NCBI GenBank assembly: GCA_002753155.1
Contig: PDZW01000002.1
Location: forward strand, 62,001-126,000
From: Alphaproteobacteria bacterium WMHbin7
GTDB taxonomy: Bacteria > Pseudomonadota > Alphaproteobacteria > Rhodospirillales > WMHbin7
DNA length: 64,000 nt
Direction of reading: 5' to 3'
In this document: positions 16,299-24,120 of the stretch, in pieces
Layout: the number at the start of each line of letters is the position of its first letter
Position numbering within the stretch: the stretch's first letter is position 1
Notes under the pieces: model-generated
The model's database searches: none
What the model was told of the DNA's origin: nothing
What the model saw: only the letters and a program-made list of their open reading frames with translations
Translations under genes and position numbers: made by a program

Positions 16299-19200
16299 AT
16301 GAAGGCTTCCGCAACGCCGATGCCGTCAAACTTCACCGTCATGAAGCTGACGGCCCAGTCCTACGCTCAGACATCATCCAATATCGGCATCGCGTTGGAT
16401 GGGACGGCTGCCTTTTCGATTGCTGCCTGGGCCAAATTCAATGGCCTGGGTGATAATTCCTCCATTCTTTCCAAGGATGGCACCATCTGGTTCGGTTCTG
16501 TCGGCGACATCTTGTCGATTCAAATAACCGGATATCCGCCGCTCAGTTCGAATCCCAACGTGAATGGCCTTGACGACACGGATTGGCATCATGTCTGCGT
16601 AACCTTCGATGGATCGCAGGCCAAGCTGTATATCGACGGGTTCTTCAACACGATGGCGAATATTTCCGGGACAGGCAGCACGACGGCAAGTCCGGTTCTC
16701 ATCGGCAACGGGCTGCAGGGACTTGTTTCGTCGGTCACTGTATTCAATCAGGCGCTGGACGGCGACACGGTCATGTCGATCATGTACGACGATCCGGCGG
16801 CATCTAGCGTCGTCGCCTGCTTCGATTTTTCGCAAAACCCTCCGGTGGATACCGGAAGCGGGCATTTGCCGATCAGCTTGCAGCAACAAGCCTTGATGGT
16901 GACAAGCGCGCCAGCACTGGAACTGTCCGGTGTTGCCTTCGCTTTGCCGATCGATGATTGGGATGTCAATCCCGGCGGCTATCAGGTCGATCCCTATACC
17001 GTTCAGACCTGGGTTTACGTCTCAAGCACCGCGTCGCCCGAACAGGCCATTCTGGTCAACGGCGACCTTGCCAGCGATACCGGTATCGCCTTCTATCTTG
17101 ATTACGATTCAACACAGAACAAGTTCAGAATCTGTTCGCAGCGAGGTTCTTACGACACCGGATTCGATCTCGTTTCAAATTCGCTGATCGCTCCCGAAAC
17201 CTGGGTGAATCTGGCCACGGTGTTCGACGGCACCAATCTGTCGATCTATATCAATGGCGTGCAGGATGTTCTTCAGCCAGCTGGCCCCATCCCGCTGATC
17301 AGGGACATGGGCGAGGTGATGATCGGGGCCGCATCTCGCAACAGCCAGTCGACAATGGACATGCCGTTCCAGGGCTATATCGCCTGGATCGATGTGTGGA
17401 GCCGGGCATTGTCGGCGGCGGAAATCACCACCTACATGAATCAGGCGCCGGAGCTGTCGGCGGCGGGTATCGAAGCCAGTTACGATTTTGCCACCACGCC
17501 ACCGCGAAGCCTTTTCGGAACCTCGATCGGTCTGATCGACGGGGCCAGCGTCTCCAATCAGGTCAGCATTGCCGGACTGTCGCAATCTTCAAGAAAGGTC
17601 AGCTTTGCAACGCCGCCCGAGCCTCTGGATGAGAAAGACCTGGCAAGACTGATTCAGGAAGCGCAGGAACAAACGATCGAGAAGGACGATGCCGAGGCCT
17701 TCAAGCTGGCGATGATGCAAGACTTGGCTGAATACGGCCATGATCCCATGGCGCGTGAGAAGATAGAAGCGGCCTGGCAGTCTGCCCTGGCCGGTCTTGG
17801 CGAATCTGGCACGGGTCACAGCTTTCGGGTTACCGATCATGTGCTGAACGGAGAACGGATCATGCTCTGCCATACTAGGCGGGGCGTGCATGTCGCTTAT
17901 CGCGGCAAGCTGGGTGAATTCGACGACTGCACACTTTGGAAAGTGCGGCTGTTTTTCATCCTGTTTGCCGGTGCCATTGACGCCGTTTTTGGCGTGCCCT
18001 GCACCTTGAACCAGAATGCCATCACCTACATTGCAAAGCTGATTACTAGTCCCCGTATTGCAGCCCTGATGGCTGAGAGAGTGATGGGGGCATCGATCGT
18101 ATACAAGATCGTATGTTCACTGGTCGATCAGGGAATTTTCCGTCAATTGCTTGGCCTGCTGACTGATATCGGATTCTGGACGGTTATCCGCATCGTTAGC
18201 CGTGCCATCCTTGTCTTTGCTGGCTTTGGGGCTGCCAACATCATCTCTTCCCTGATTGCCACGGCAGCCACGTTCATGATTGCGCTTAGCGAACGTCCCA
18301 CATCCTGCAATCCCTTGCCTGCGGTAACTCTGGCGGCTATCAAGTTCAACCATGACCCGACAGGTGCCGCCGTCGACGCTCTTTCGATTCGCAAGAATGC
18401 CACGACAAGCATTAGCGTGCCGGAATGGACGAGCGGGAAAATTCAGCCTCAGGAATCGCCTGCGGCTTATGCCAAATCGTCGGTATCGGGCAGTACCATC
18501 ACCATCATGGCGAAATTCACCATCAATACCAGCGATGCGGTGCAGCTTCAGATAAAGGCGGATGGCGGCGGCATATTGGGCGCGATCGACGCAGTAACAG
18601 TCAATTTCGTCAACGGCGTGTCAAGTCCGCAATATGTGACGCTGAATTTAAGCCATCATCTGATCGCCACCACAGGCATTTCCAGCAATGACGTCACATG
18701 GAGCTGGTCCTATAAGCGGCCCAGCGATGCCAACTGGACGGCGATGGCGTCGTCCAGTCACCGTATATATGTGGTGCTAAGTCCGCCCAACATGCCCTGG
18801 AGGCAGTCCAACAATTTGCAAGAGACGCAGCTTCCCTGGACCGATCTTCTGGACATCGTGACCTCGGCAAATTGGGCTCAGGGCAAAACAACCACGGACG
18901 ATACCGTGAACGCGGTCACCCAGGCGGTCAACAGCAAGATCGGCCTAGCCTATGACAAGGCTCAGGGCGCGTCTGTATATACCGGTTACAATTACAACAT
19001 CAGCTTAAGAACGTTCCTATGCACAGGCTTCATCGATTATGTCGGTGGAGGAGTGAGCCCGGGGCATATCGTCAACTGCACGGATTGCGCCACCATCGTT
19101 ACCGCCTGCGCCAATATTCTGGGCTGCAATGTTTTTGCGTCAGTTATGCATCCGAGCTCTTCAGGAGGTTTTTCGACGAACAAGATTATTGCGATCGGAG

Positions 19201-19568
19201 ATCCGGACACAGGCTGGGCCTATCCGTTTCCCAATCCTTCTGGGACAGGTGGCGGGTTCAGTTATCACGAAGTGGCCTGGACGGGGGCTGGCAGCTTTAC
19301 CGATCCGCTTTACGACGCCTGTCTGAAGGTGGATTCCGGGAATAATCCCTGGGACTGGACCTCGTCCGGAGTTACCCATACGCCGCAGCTTCCGCTCAAG
19401 ATGGCGTTCACGACTCAGGGCATTTCTCCGGCGCTGCCCATCGCGACACCCTTTACCAGTTCATCTTACCGCGAACGTCTGGCGACGAATGATGCAGGAG
19501 GTATCGGCAGTTGCGTTCCGCAGGGACAATGGCCTTCTTCGCAAAGCGGCCGACGTTATGTGGTATGA
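16299..19568 (+). CDS. Giant LamG / hydrophobic-core / transglutaminase-like protein
   Basis: A 1089-residue multidomain protein. Visible order: LamG/concanavalin-like domain 1 (about 14-190; DTDWHHVCVTFDG at 93-105), domain 2 (about 205-400; TWVNLATVFDG), a charged helical linker (about 430-500), a hydrophobic block with several possible TM helices (about 545-660), an Ig-like beta region (about 690-800), and a C-terminal domain (about 860-1030) with NCTDCATIV (Cys927, Cys930), FSYHEVAW (His990) and DPLYDACL (Asp1002, Asp1006). The last set has the order and spacing of a transglutaminase/cysteine-protease Cys-His-Asp triad. No signal peptide is seen. Function unknown; a secreted or self-delivered effector, or a surface enzyme, would fit. 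It sits in a three-gene cassette of atypical composition. Confidence 0.8.
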   Translation: MKASATPMPSNFTVMKLTAQSYAQTSSNIGIALDGTAAFSIAAWAKFNGLGDNSSILSKDGTIWFGSVGDILSIQITGYPPLSSNPNVNGLDDTDWHHVCVTFDGSQAKLYIDGFFNTMANISGTGSTTASPVLIGNGLQGLVSSVTVFNQALDGDTVMSIMYDDPAASSVVACFDFSQNPPVDTGSGHLPISLQQQALMVTSAPALELSGVAFALPIDDWDVNPGGYQVDPYTVQTWVYVSSTASPEQAILVNGDLASDTGIAFYLDYDSTQNKFRICSQRGSYDTGFDLVSNSLIAPETWVNLATVFDGTNLSIYINGVQDVLQPAGPIPLIRDMGEVMIGAASRNSQSTMDMPFQGYIAWIDVWSRALSAAEITTYMNQAPELSAAGIEASYDFATTPPRSLFGTSIGLIDGASVSNQVSIAGLSQSSRKVSFATPPEPLDEKDLARLIQEAQEQTIEKDDAEAFKLAMMQDLAEYGHDPMAREKIEAAWQSALAGLGESGTGHSFRVTDHVLNGERIMLCHTRRGVHVAYRGKLGEFDDCTLWKVRLFFILFAGAIDAVFGVPCTLNQNAITYIAKLITSPRIAALMAERVMGASIVYKIVCSLVDQGIFRQLLGLLTDIGFWTVIRIVSRAILVFAGFGAANIISSLIATAATFMIALSERPTSCNPLPAVTLAAIKFNHDPTGAAVDALSIRKNATTSISVPEWTSGKIQPQESPAAYAKSSVSGSTITIMAKFTINTSDAVQLQIKADGGGILGAIDAVTVNFVNGVSSPQYVTLNLSHHLIATTGISSNDVTWSWSYKRPSDANWTAMASSSHRIYVVLSPPNMPWRQSNNLQETQLPWTDLLDIVTSANWAQGKTTTDDTVNAVTQAVNSKIGLAYDKAQGASVYTGYNYNISLRTFLCTGFIDYVGGGVSPGHIVNCTDCATIVTACANILGCNVFASVMHPSSSGGFSTNKIIAIGDPDTGWAYPFPNPSGTGGGFSYHEVAWTGAGSFTDPLYDACLKVDSGNNPWDWTSSGVTHTPQLPLKMAFTTQGISPALPIATPFTSSSYRERLATNDAGGIGSCVPQGQWPSSQSGRRYVV

Positions 19569-19589
19569 TCGATAAGCTTGGAGAGAACC

Positions 19590-20111
19590 ATGTTCGAACA
19601 TGATCCCCTGCATCAAGCCGCCAAGGAGCGCTATGGTTTTGCCTCCTGGCCGGGCGGAAAATTCAGGAGCGCAGCCGGAGAGCTGACGCCCAGGCGCGTT
19701 TTGTTCGCGGCTCAGCCCGAACGCATGAAAGGAATGACCTTTCTGGTGCGTAAAGCCATGTCCGGCGAGCGAAATTCCTATACCGATTATTATTCTCTGG
19801 GCTCAGACGCAGAGCGCATTTCCGTCAGCATTCACGAGTTCGCTTCTGATAAGGATGCGCGGGAGGGACTGGTCAACATTCTTTCCCATTGCATGGCGAT
19901 CGCTTTGCCGCGCTGTGCCGACAAGGGGTTGACCGTCGGCGATATCGGATTTTGCGGCCTTGATGATACCGTCAGCTCGGTATTTTTTGTGCGCGATAAC
20001 GTGTTGGTGCGGGTGGAAAGCGTGGGAAGAAAAAGAATCTCCGTCGTCGAGGCGGCCAAGGAGGTCGATGCCCAGCTTCTGGAGCGCATGTTAGGTATGA
20101 TTCGTCTCTAG
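19590..20111 (+). CDS. Small unknown protein, third gene of LamG cassette
   Basis: A 173-residue soluble alpha/beta protein with no signal peptide or TM helix and no motif I recognise. GGAGAG lies 4 nt before ATG 19590; an in-frame TTG at 19578 is less likely. It follows the LamG/transglutaminase-like gene by 21 nt on the same strand and ends at a strong palindrome, so it closes the transcription unit. A small intracellular protein directly after a large candidate effector fits an immunity protein, chaperone or adaptor; this is inference from position only. An alternative is an unrelated housekeeping protein. Confidence 0.72.
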   Translation: MFEHDPLHQAAKERYGFASWPGGKFRSAAGELTPRRVLFAAQPERMKGMTFLVRKAMSGERNSYTDYYSLGSDAERISVSIHEFASDKDAREGLVNILSHCMAIALPRCADKGLTVGDIGFCGLDDTVSSVFFVRDNVLVRVESVGRKRISVVEAAKEVDAQLLERMLGMIRL

Positions 20112-20174
20112 AGCAGATCGGAAGAATCCTGAGCCGTCAATCGGCTCAGGATTCGCGCGTGAATCTGCTCTAGA
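20107..20174. repeat. Nested two-level inverted repeat
   Basis: Outer arms of 12 bp, TCTAGAGCAGAT (20107-20118) and its perfect complement (20163-20174), enclose perfect inner arms of 13 bp (20124-20136 and 20142-20154) with a 5-nt loop. It overlaps the stop codon of the preceding gene. It probably forms a cruciform or RNA hairpin between two convergent genes, acting as a bidirectional terminator, or it is a dispersed palindromic element. Confidence 0.85.
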
Positions 20175-20198
20175 AATTTGTTTTGAGCTGCCGATTCA

Positions 20199-20238
20199 CG
20201 TTTAACTCCGAGTCACTGGAGTGACTCGGAGTTAAACG
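20199..20238. repeat. Near-perfect 40-bp palindrome
   Basis: Arms of 19 bp (20199-20217 and 20220-20238) are fully complementary around a 2-nt GG centre. It lies 24 nt after the nested repeat and 8 nt before the stop of the ribbon-helix-helix gene. There is no clear T-run, so a role as a simple intrinsic terminator is not certain. It may be part of the same mobile palindromic element as the preceding repeat. Confidence 0.88.
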
Positions 20239-20246
20239 ATCCTGCG

Positions 20247-20570
20247 CTAGTTCCCGATATTGATGTATTTGAGGCAAACCACGCGCAGGCACGAGGCCAG
20301 ATTCTTGTCGTTGGTGGTCAGGCAGTGGTCGGCGATGCGCGACACCAGGGCGGGCAGGGCAAGCCCTTCTTCCCGGGCCATTTCCTCAAGCACGGTCCAA
20401 TAGGCGCGTTCCAGACGGATGGTGGTGGAATGGCCCGAGAGGCGCAGGCTGCGCCGCTCGGGCGTGAATTCCTTGACCTGATCCGGATTGCAGTATGAAA
20501 ACAGCTTCTCCAGCGGCCCTTCGGGGGCCGGGGGAGCGTTGGAAACTGCCGCATTCTCCTTGGTCGTCAT
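20247..20570 (-). CDS. Ribbon-helix-helix domain protein
   Basis: A 107-residue protein. The C-terminal two thirds (about 40-107) read as a ribbon-helix-helix fold: a beta strand STTIRLERAYW followed by helices EEMAREEGLALPALVSRIAD and the second helix. This fits the RHH_4-type family of DNA-binding or regulatory proteins common in alphaproteobacteria. The N-terminus is Ala/Pro-rich and disordered. ATG 20570 is used because the longer in-frame extension is Arg-rich noise antisense to the upstream gap. It starts 31 nt after the haem-protein gene and is probably cotranscribed with it and the DsrE-like gene, perhaps as their regulator. Confidence 0.8.
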   Translation of the reverse strand: MTTKENAAVSNAPPAPEGPLEKLFSYCNPDQVKEFTPERRSLRLSGHSTTIRLERAYWTVLEEMAREEGLALPALVSRIADHCLTTNDKNLASCLRVVCLKYINIGN

Positions 20571-20601
20571 GTCGTCATCATGACGTGAAGGATCAGTCTT
20601 G

Positions 20602-21171
20602 TCACAGTTTCTTGGACAGGGTGAAGGCGCCGCGCAAATCGCCCTCGGCGAAGCCCCGCGCCTTATCCTTGGGATAGAGCGCATCGAGCTTGGCCGCCAC
20701 CTCGGGCTTGATCTCCGTGCCATGGCAGGAGAGGCACAAGGGGGCCGTGGGAATCGCTTTCATGAAGCGGAAGGTCTTCTGACCGTTTTCCGTGACGATC
20801 TCGGCCTTGGCCAACTGGGCGGCGGGTTCGCCCTTGGCCTTGCGGACCTCGAATTCGGCCAGCGTCGCCTGTTCCCAGGCATCCGGGGCGTTGCCGGTAT
20901 TGCGCAGTTTCAGACTGGTGCGTCCCACCCGCCAGCCTTCCTGCGATTTGGCCTTGGCGATGGCGGGGGCCTTTTCATTGCAGGCCCCGATGGCGGCTAC
21001 GGGTCCGCCTGCATTCAACGCTCCCACAAGTTCCTCCTTCAAGGCATCGCCGAAGGCGGCGGTATTCTGGGCCGCCTGGGATTTCAGCGCATCGGCATCC
21101 TGAGCCAGAGCAGGCGCCGAGGCCAACGAGCAGAACAGGGCAAGAGCAGCGAGCAGATGATTCTTGGACAT
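20602..21171 (-). CDS. Exported single-haem protein, DUF3365-like
   Basis: A 189-residue periplasmic protein with a Sec signal peptide (about 1-23, cleavage after ALA) and one CXXCH haem site (CLSCHG) near residue 147. The pattern of a conserved DALKEEL helix, an ACNEKAPAIA segment and the late haem motif matches the DUF3365 / Tll0287-like haem sensor family. It may transfer electrons or sense redox or gas ligands. The SD GGAGGAAGG precedes the ATG. It lies 32 nt after the DsrE-like gene and before the RHH gene, giving a three-gene operon on the minus strand. Confidence 0.87.
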   Translation of the reverse strand: MSKNHLLAALALFCSLASAPALAQDADALKSQAAQNTAAFGDALKEELVGALNAGGPVAAIGACNEKAPAIAKAKSQEGWRVGRTSLKLRNTGNAPDAWEQATLAEFEVRKAKGEPAAQLAKAEIVTENGQKTFRFMKAIPTAPLCLSCHGTEIKPEVAAKLDALYPKDKARGFAEGDLRGAFTLSKKL

Positions 21172-21203
21172 GGACCTTCCTCCCGGATTTTTTGACTTGT
21201 TGC

Positions 21204-21701
21204 TTAAACGAACAGGTTGATCTCGCTTTCCGAGGCGATTTCGATATAGGTGGCAGCACCGGCCAGTTCGATGCCGTCGATCAGGTCTTCCTTTTTCATT
21301 TCAAACAGGTCCAGCGTCATCTGGCAGCCGATGAAGCGCACGCCCAGATCGATGGCGGCCTCACGCAGTTCGCCGATGCTGGCCACACCCTTCTTCTTGA
21401 TCAGGTTTTTCATCATGGCGCTGCACATGGCATCGACGCCGGGCAGCATCGAGACCATGTTGGGCATGATCATGTGGGTGCCCATCATCGGCATGGCCAT
21501 GGCCGGATTGCCCAGCGTGGAAATCTGCAGGTCCGAGACGTCCTTTTTCAGGAGCGCCAACCCGTAGAAGGTAAAGAACAAGCTGACCTGATGGCCCAGG
21601 CTGGCCGCCGTGGTGGCCAGGATGAAAGGGGGATAGGCCCAATCCAGGCTTCCCTTGGTTACGATCATGGTCATTTTCTTGGACTTGGGCGCATCACTCA
21701 C
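21204..21701 (-). CDS. DsrE/DsrF-like family protein (DrsE_2 type)
   Basis: A 165-residue protein of the DsrE-like fold, with MTMIVTKGSLDWAYPPFILATTAASLG split across its N-terminus and a C-terminal conserved Cys in FIGCQMTLDLFEMK. Members are linked to sulfur relay, peroxiredoxin-like or sulfur-oxidation systems; many sit beside rhodanese or Sqr genes, which are absent here. A Met-rich loop (AMAMPMMGTHMIMP) is notable. GTG 21701 is chosen because GGAGAG lies 5 nt before it. It is the first gene of the operon with the haem protein and the RHH protein, so a redox or sulfur response is likely. Confidence 0.88.
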   Translation of the reverse strand: MSDAPKSKKMTMIVTKGSLDWAYPPFILATTAASLGHQVSLFFTFYGLALLKKDVSDLQISTLGNPAMAMPMMGTHMIMPNMVSMLPGVDAMCSAMMKNLIKKKGVASIGELREAAIDLGVRFIGCQMTLDLFEMKKEDLIDGIELAGAATYIEIASESEINLFV

Positions 21702-21800
21702 GTCATCTCTCCATTAGGCAATGCTTAAGTTACCTGGGAAACATAGACGAATCACCCATGCACAGGTAGTACACTGATACCACGGATGAAGAAGAGGGGG

Positions 21801-21851
21801 GGCTCCGGCGGTAGGGCTCGAACCTACGATCCGACGGTTAACAGCGACCTG
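21801..21851 (-). pseudogene. Degenerate 3' fragment of tRNA-Asn
   Basis: About 45-50 nt match the 3' half of the intact tRNA-Asn at 24561-24635 (acceptor 3' strand, T arm, variable loop and the GTT anticodon region) with only a few mismatches, then similarity stops before the D arm. The 5' half is absent, so it cannot make a functional tRNA. It lies on the downstream side of the intact tRNA's 3' end, with about 2.7 kb between them. That is the layout of an attachment-site duplication left by integration at a tRNA 3' end. Confidence 0.82.
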
Positions 21852-21933
21852 CCGCCGTTTTCACGGAGGGCCTGCCCGCCAACGCCAATCCGAAGGAGGA
21901 TACCACGAAACAATCGACCGCCAAAAAGGCCAC

Positions 21934-24120
21934 TTAAACCGGTCCCGCCGAAAGCGGAGCAGCATTGTCTTTGCTCGGGGATTGATTTTCCGCGCAATCA
22001 CAGGTCACGATCACGCCTTCCTCCTTAAGCTGCTCAATCAGCGGACGAATTTTAGTCTGGCTGGTTATCCCTTGACTCTGGATATGACGCACCAACTGAT
22101 CGTCGCTGCGCGGCAGCTTCGACACATATCGCAACAGGTTCGCAATCTTTCCAGGCTTTTGTATGACCCGTTCGGCGATCGAGTGGGCGAAAAGCACTTT
22201 GTTCTTGTGGCGCCAGTCCATGGCGCGTGCGACAAAAAAGGGCGATGCGGCGTATCTGCAATCTTTTCCTGTTTTGCGCCGGTAAATGCCTTTAACCATC
22301 GGCAATCCGTTGCGTGAAGGCGGGATGAGGTGCGAGCGCTCCAGTCGTGCCAATAGTCTGGAGGCACTGGGGCTCTCTTCCCAGTCTGGGTGCCTGCCCA
22401 GATTGTCCAGTTCCTCCTGTTCGTCCGGTGTCACAATCAGGCTGTAGATGTGGCCAAACTGAGACTTCCGCCGGGCAATCGACCAACCGCCAAGAATATG
22501 TGTGTACGAAAAGCATGTGGTCAGAATGGTCTCGGCCTCGGCGCGAACAAAAGCGAATCCTGCGCTGGCCTGTTCGGTATCAATAAGGGTTCTTAATGTC
22601 GAGAGGCGACCGACGCGCTCCAGCCCCTGATTGTTGCCTTCCACGCTGCAATAGATATGGCGGGTGATATCCCGATAGGCAGGCGCGATATCCAGATAGT
22701 CCTCTGCCCAGTATTTGCCGGACAAACCCATGTCGTCGAGCTTACTGAATATGGGAGAGCCTGGCTGAACGACGAAAGCCTCGTTCTGCACGTCGAAAAG
22801 GGCGGAATATTTTTCCTGGAGATCCCGCAAGATCATGGCGCTGTCAACAAAGCTTGATCGCGTGTCGCCTGGAAAGCCGGGGACGAAACCTGCGGTAACG
22901 CAAATACCTGCTTCAAGAAAGGCTTCGAGTGCCTGCAGATTGTGGGCGCTGTTTCGCCGTTTGCGCATAAGCTCCAGCGTCTCGTCGGAAAAAGACTCGA
23001 CACCGACGAAAACGCTATTGCATCCAGCTTGCTTAAGCAGTTTTGCCGTCTTGGCATCCATGTTGGCGCGCATGAATGAGCTCCATTCGATTTTCACGGA
23101 TCGCTTTTTCAGCAATTCACAAAATTCGATCAGCCGCTTCGGAACGCCGTTCAACAGGGAGTCCATGAAGATGATATGGTTTGCTCCATAGTCGTACTTC
23201 AGTTGCTCGATTTGCCCGACCAAGTGCTCTGCGGAATCCGTGCGATACCTCTCCCAGAATTTCCACTCGTTGCAGAACTTGCATTGGTCCGTGCACCCGC
23301 GTGAAAATTGCAACGGCATGCTGCGTGTGTTGTTGTCCGTCTGGTAGGCATCTATGTGCATTTCCGCAAAACTCGGTGTCGGCAGGTCTCCTAGGCGCAA
23401 GAGAGGACGAGGCGTTCGCAAAAGGGCACCAGATGGAGTGGCTGCAATGGTTCCAGCTATGCCTGGAGCAACATGTCCGTCGCGCGCAAATGCCGAGTAA
23501 ACCTCCAATAAGGTCTCCTCTCCTTCACCGGTTGCGACCATGTCGAAGAGCTTGCTGCGCAAGCCCAGTTCCATGCTTGCAGTGCTTAATGTGACTTGCG
23601 GGCCCCCAGCGAGAATGAAGGGTGGTTTGCGTCGCCGCTTCAAATGGGCCGCCGCGAGAAGTGTGGCTAGGTAATTCGTGGTCCACACCGTAAAGCCAAT
23701 GAATTTGATGTCAGGCAACTGTTCAAATGCGCGGGTGAAATGTTTATTAAGACCACTCAGATAGGTCAAAAGATAGCGCAGAGAGATGCCGCGCTCTATG
23801 CAAAAGCGTTCCAGCAAACCGCTCTTCTGAGGCGCCAAACTTTCACCTCGTTCGAATGCCGTAATCAGCTGGAGGACTAACGGCAGGTCGGGAATATCGT
23901 GGACGTAAGCTTCCGCATATGCGCCCGTATAACTGTAAGTGGGCGAATAGCAGTCTGGCACCCCTAGGCGCAAATCAAGGAAATCGAAATCGTGACACCC
24001 CTTGGATTTCAAGTACCCAAGGAGATAAGCCGCTCCGGCCGGTGGTGCGGTCGGCGAAAAAGGTGGCGGAGCGATGCAAAGGAGGTTTGGCTTGAATTTG
24101 GAAAATGCTATCAGCGCCAT
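21934..24120 (-). CDS. B12-binding-type radical SAM protein
   Basis: A 728-residue protein. The N-terminal region (about 1-250) has the cobalamin-binding-like Rossmann layout with the PPPFSPTAPPAGAAYL start and GEGEETLLE. The radical SAM core has the 4Fe-4S motif CTDQCKFC (Cys276, Cys280, Cys283), FMDSLLNG and GVESFSDETLELMRK. The last 200 residues include a winged-helix-like segment. There is no DxHxxG cobalamin ligand motif, so B12 may bind base-off without it or not at all. Members methylate or rearrange small molecules or peptides; the substrate is unknown. Its base composition is lower in GC than its neighbours, and it is the only clear gene between two tRNA-Asn sequences, which points to horizontal transfer. 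Confidence 0.85.
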   Translation of the reverse strand: MALIAFSKFKPNLLCIAPPPFSPTAPPAGAAYLLGYLKSKGCHDFDFLDLRLGVPDCYSPTYSYTGAYAEAYVHDIPDLPLVLQLITAFERGESLAPQKSGLLERFCIERGISLRYLLTYLSGLNKHFTRAFEQLPDIKFIGFTVWTTNYLATLLAAAHLKRRRKPPFILAGGPQVTLSTASMELGLRSKLFDMVATGEGEETLLEVYSAFARDGHVAPGIAGTIAATPSGALLRTPRPLLRLGDLPTPSFAEMHIDAYQTDNNTRSMPLQFSRGCTDQCKFCNEWKFWERYRTDSAEHLVGQIEQLKYDYGANHIIFMDSLLNGVPKRLIEFCELLKKRSVKIEWSSFMRANMDAKTAKLLKQAGCNSVFVGVESFSDETLELMRKRRNSAHNLQALEAFLEAGICVTAGFVPGFPGDTRSSFVDSAMILRDLQEKYSALFDVQNEAFVVQPGSPIFSKLDDMGLSGKYWAEDYLDIAPAYRDITRHIYCSVEGNNQGLERVGRLSTLRTLIDTEQASAGFAFVRAEAETILTTCFSYTHILGGWSIARRKSQFGHIYSLIVTPDEQEELDNLGRHPDWEESPSASRLLARLERSHLIPPSRNGLPMVKGIYRRKTGKDCRYAASPFFVARAMDWRHKNKVLFAHSIAERVIQKPGKIANLLRYVSKLPRSDDQLVRHIQSQGITSQTKIRPLIEQLKEEGVIVTCDCAENQSPSKDNAAPLSAGPV

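Noticed and set aside
21801-21851. Second functional tRNA-Asn
   Set aside because: Only the 3' half is present; the D arm and 5' acceptor strand are missing.
21786-22028. Short plus-strand frame over the tRNA-Asn fragment
   Set aside because: Its sequence (RARTYDPTVNS) is a translation of the tRNA 3' part, a known source of false proteins.
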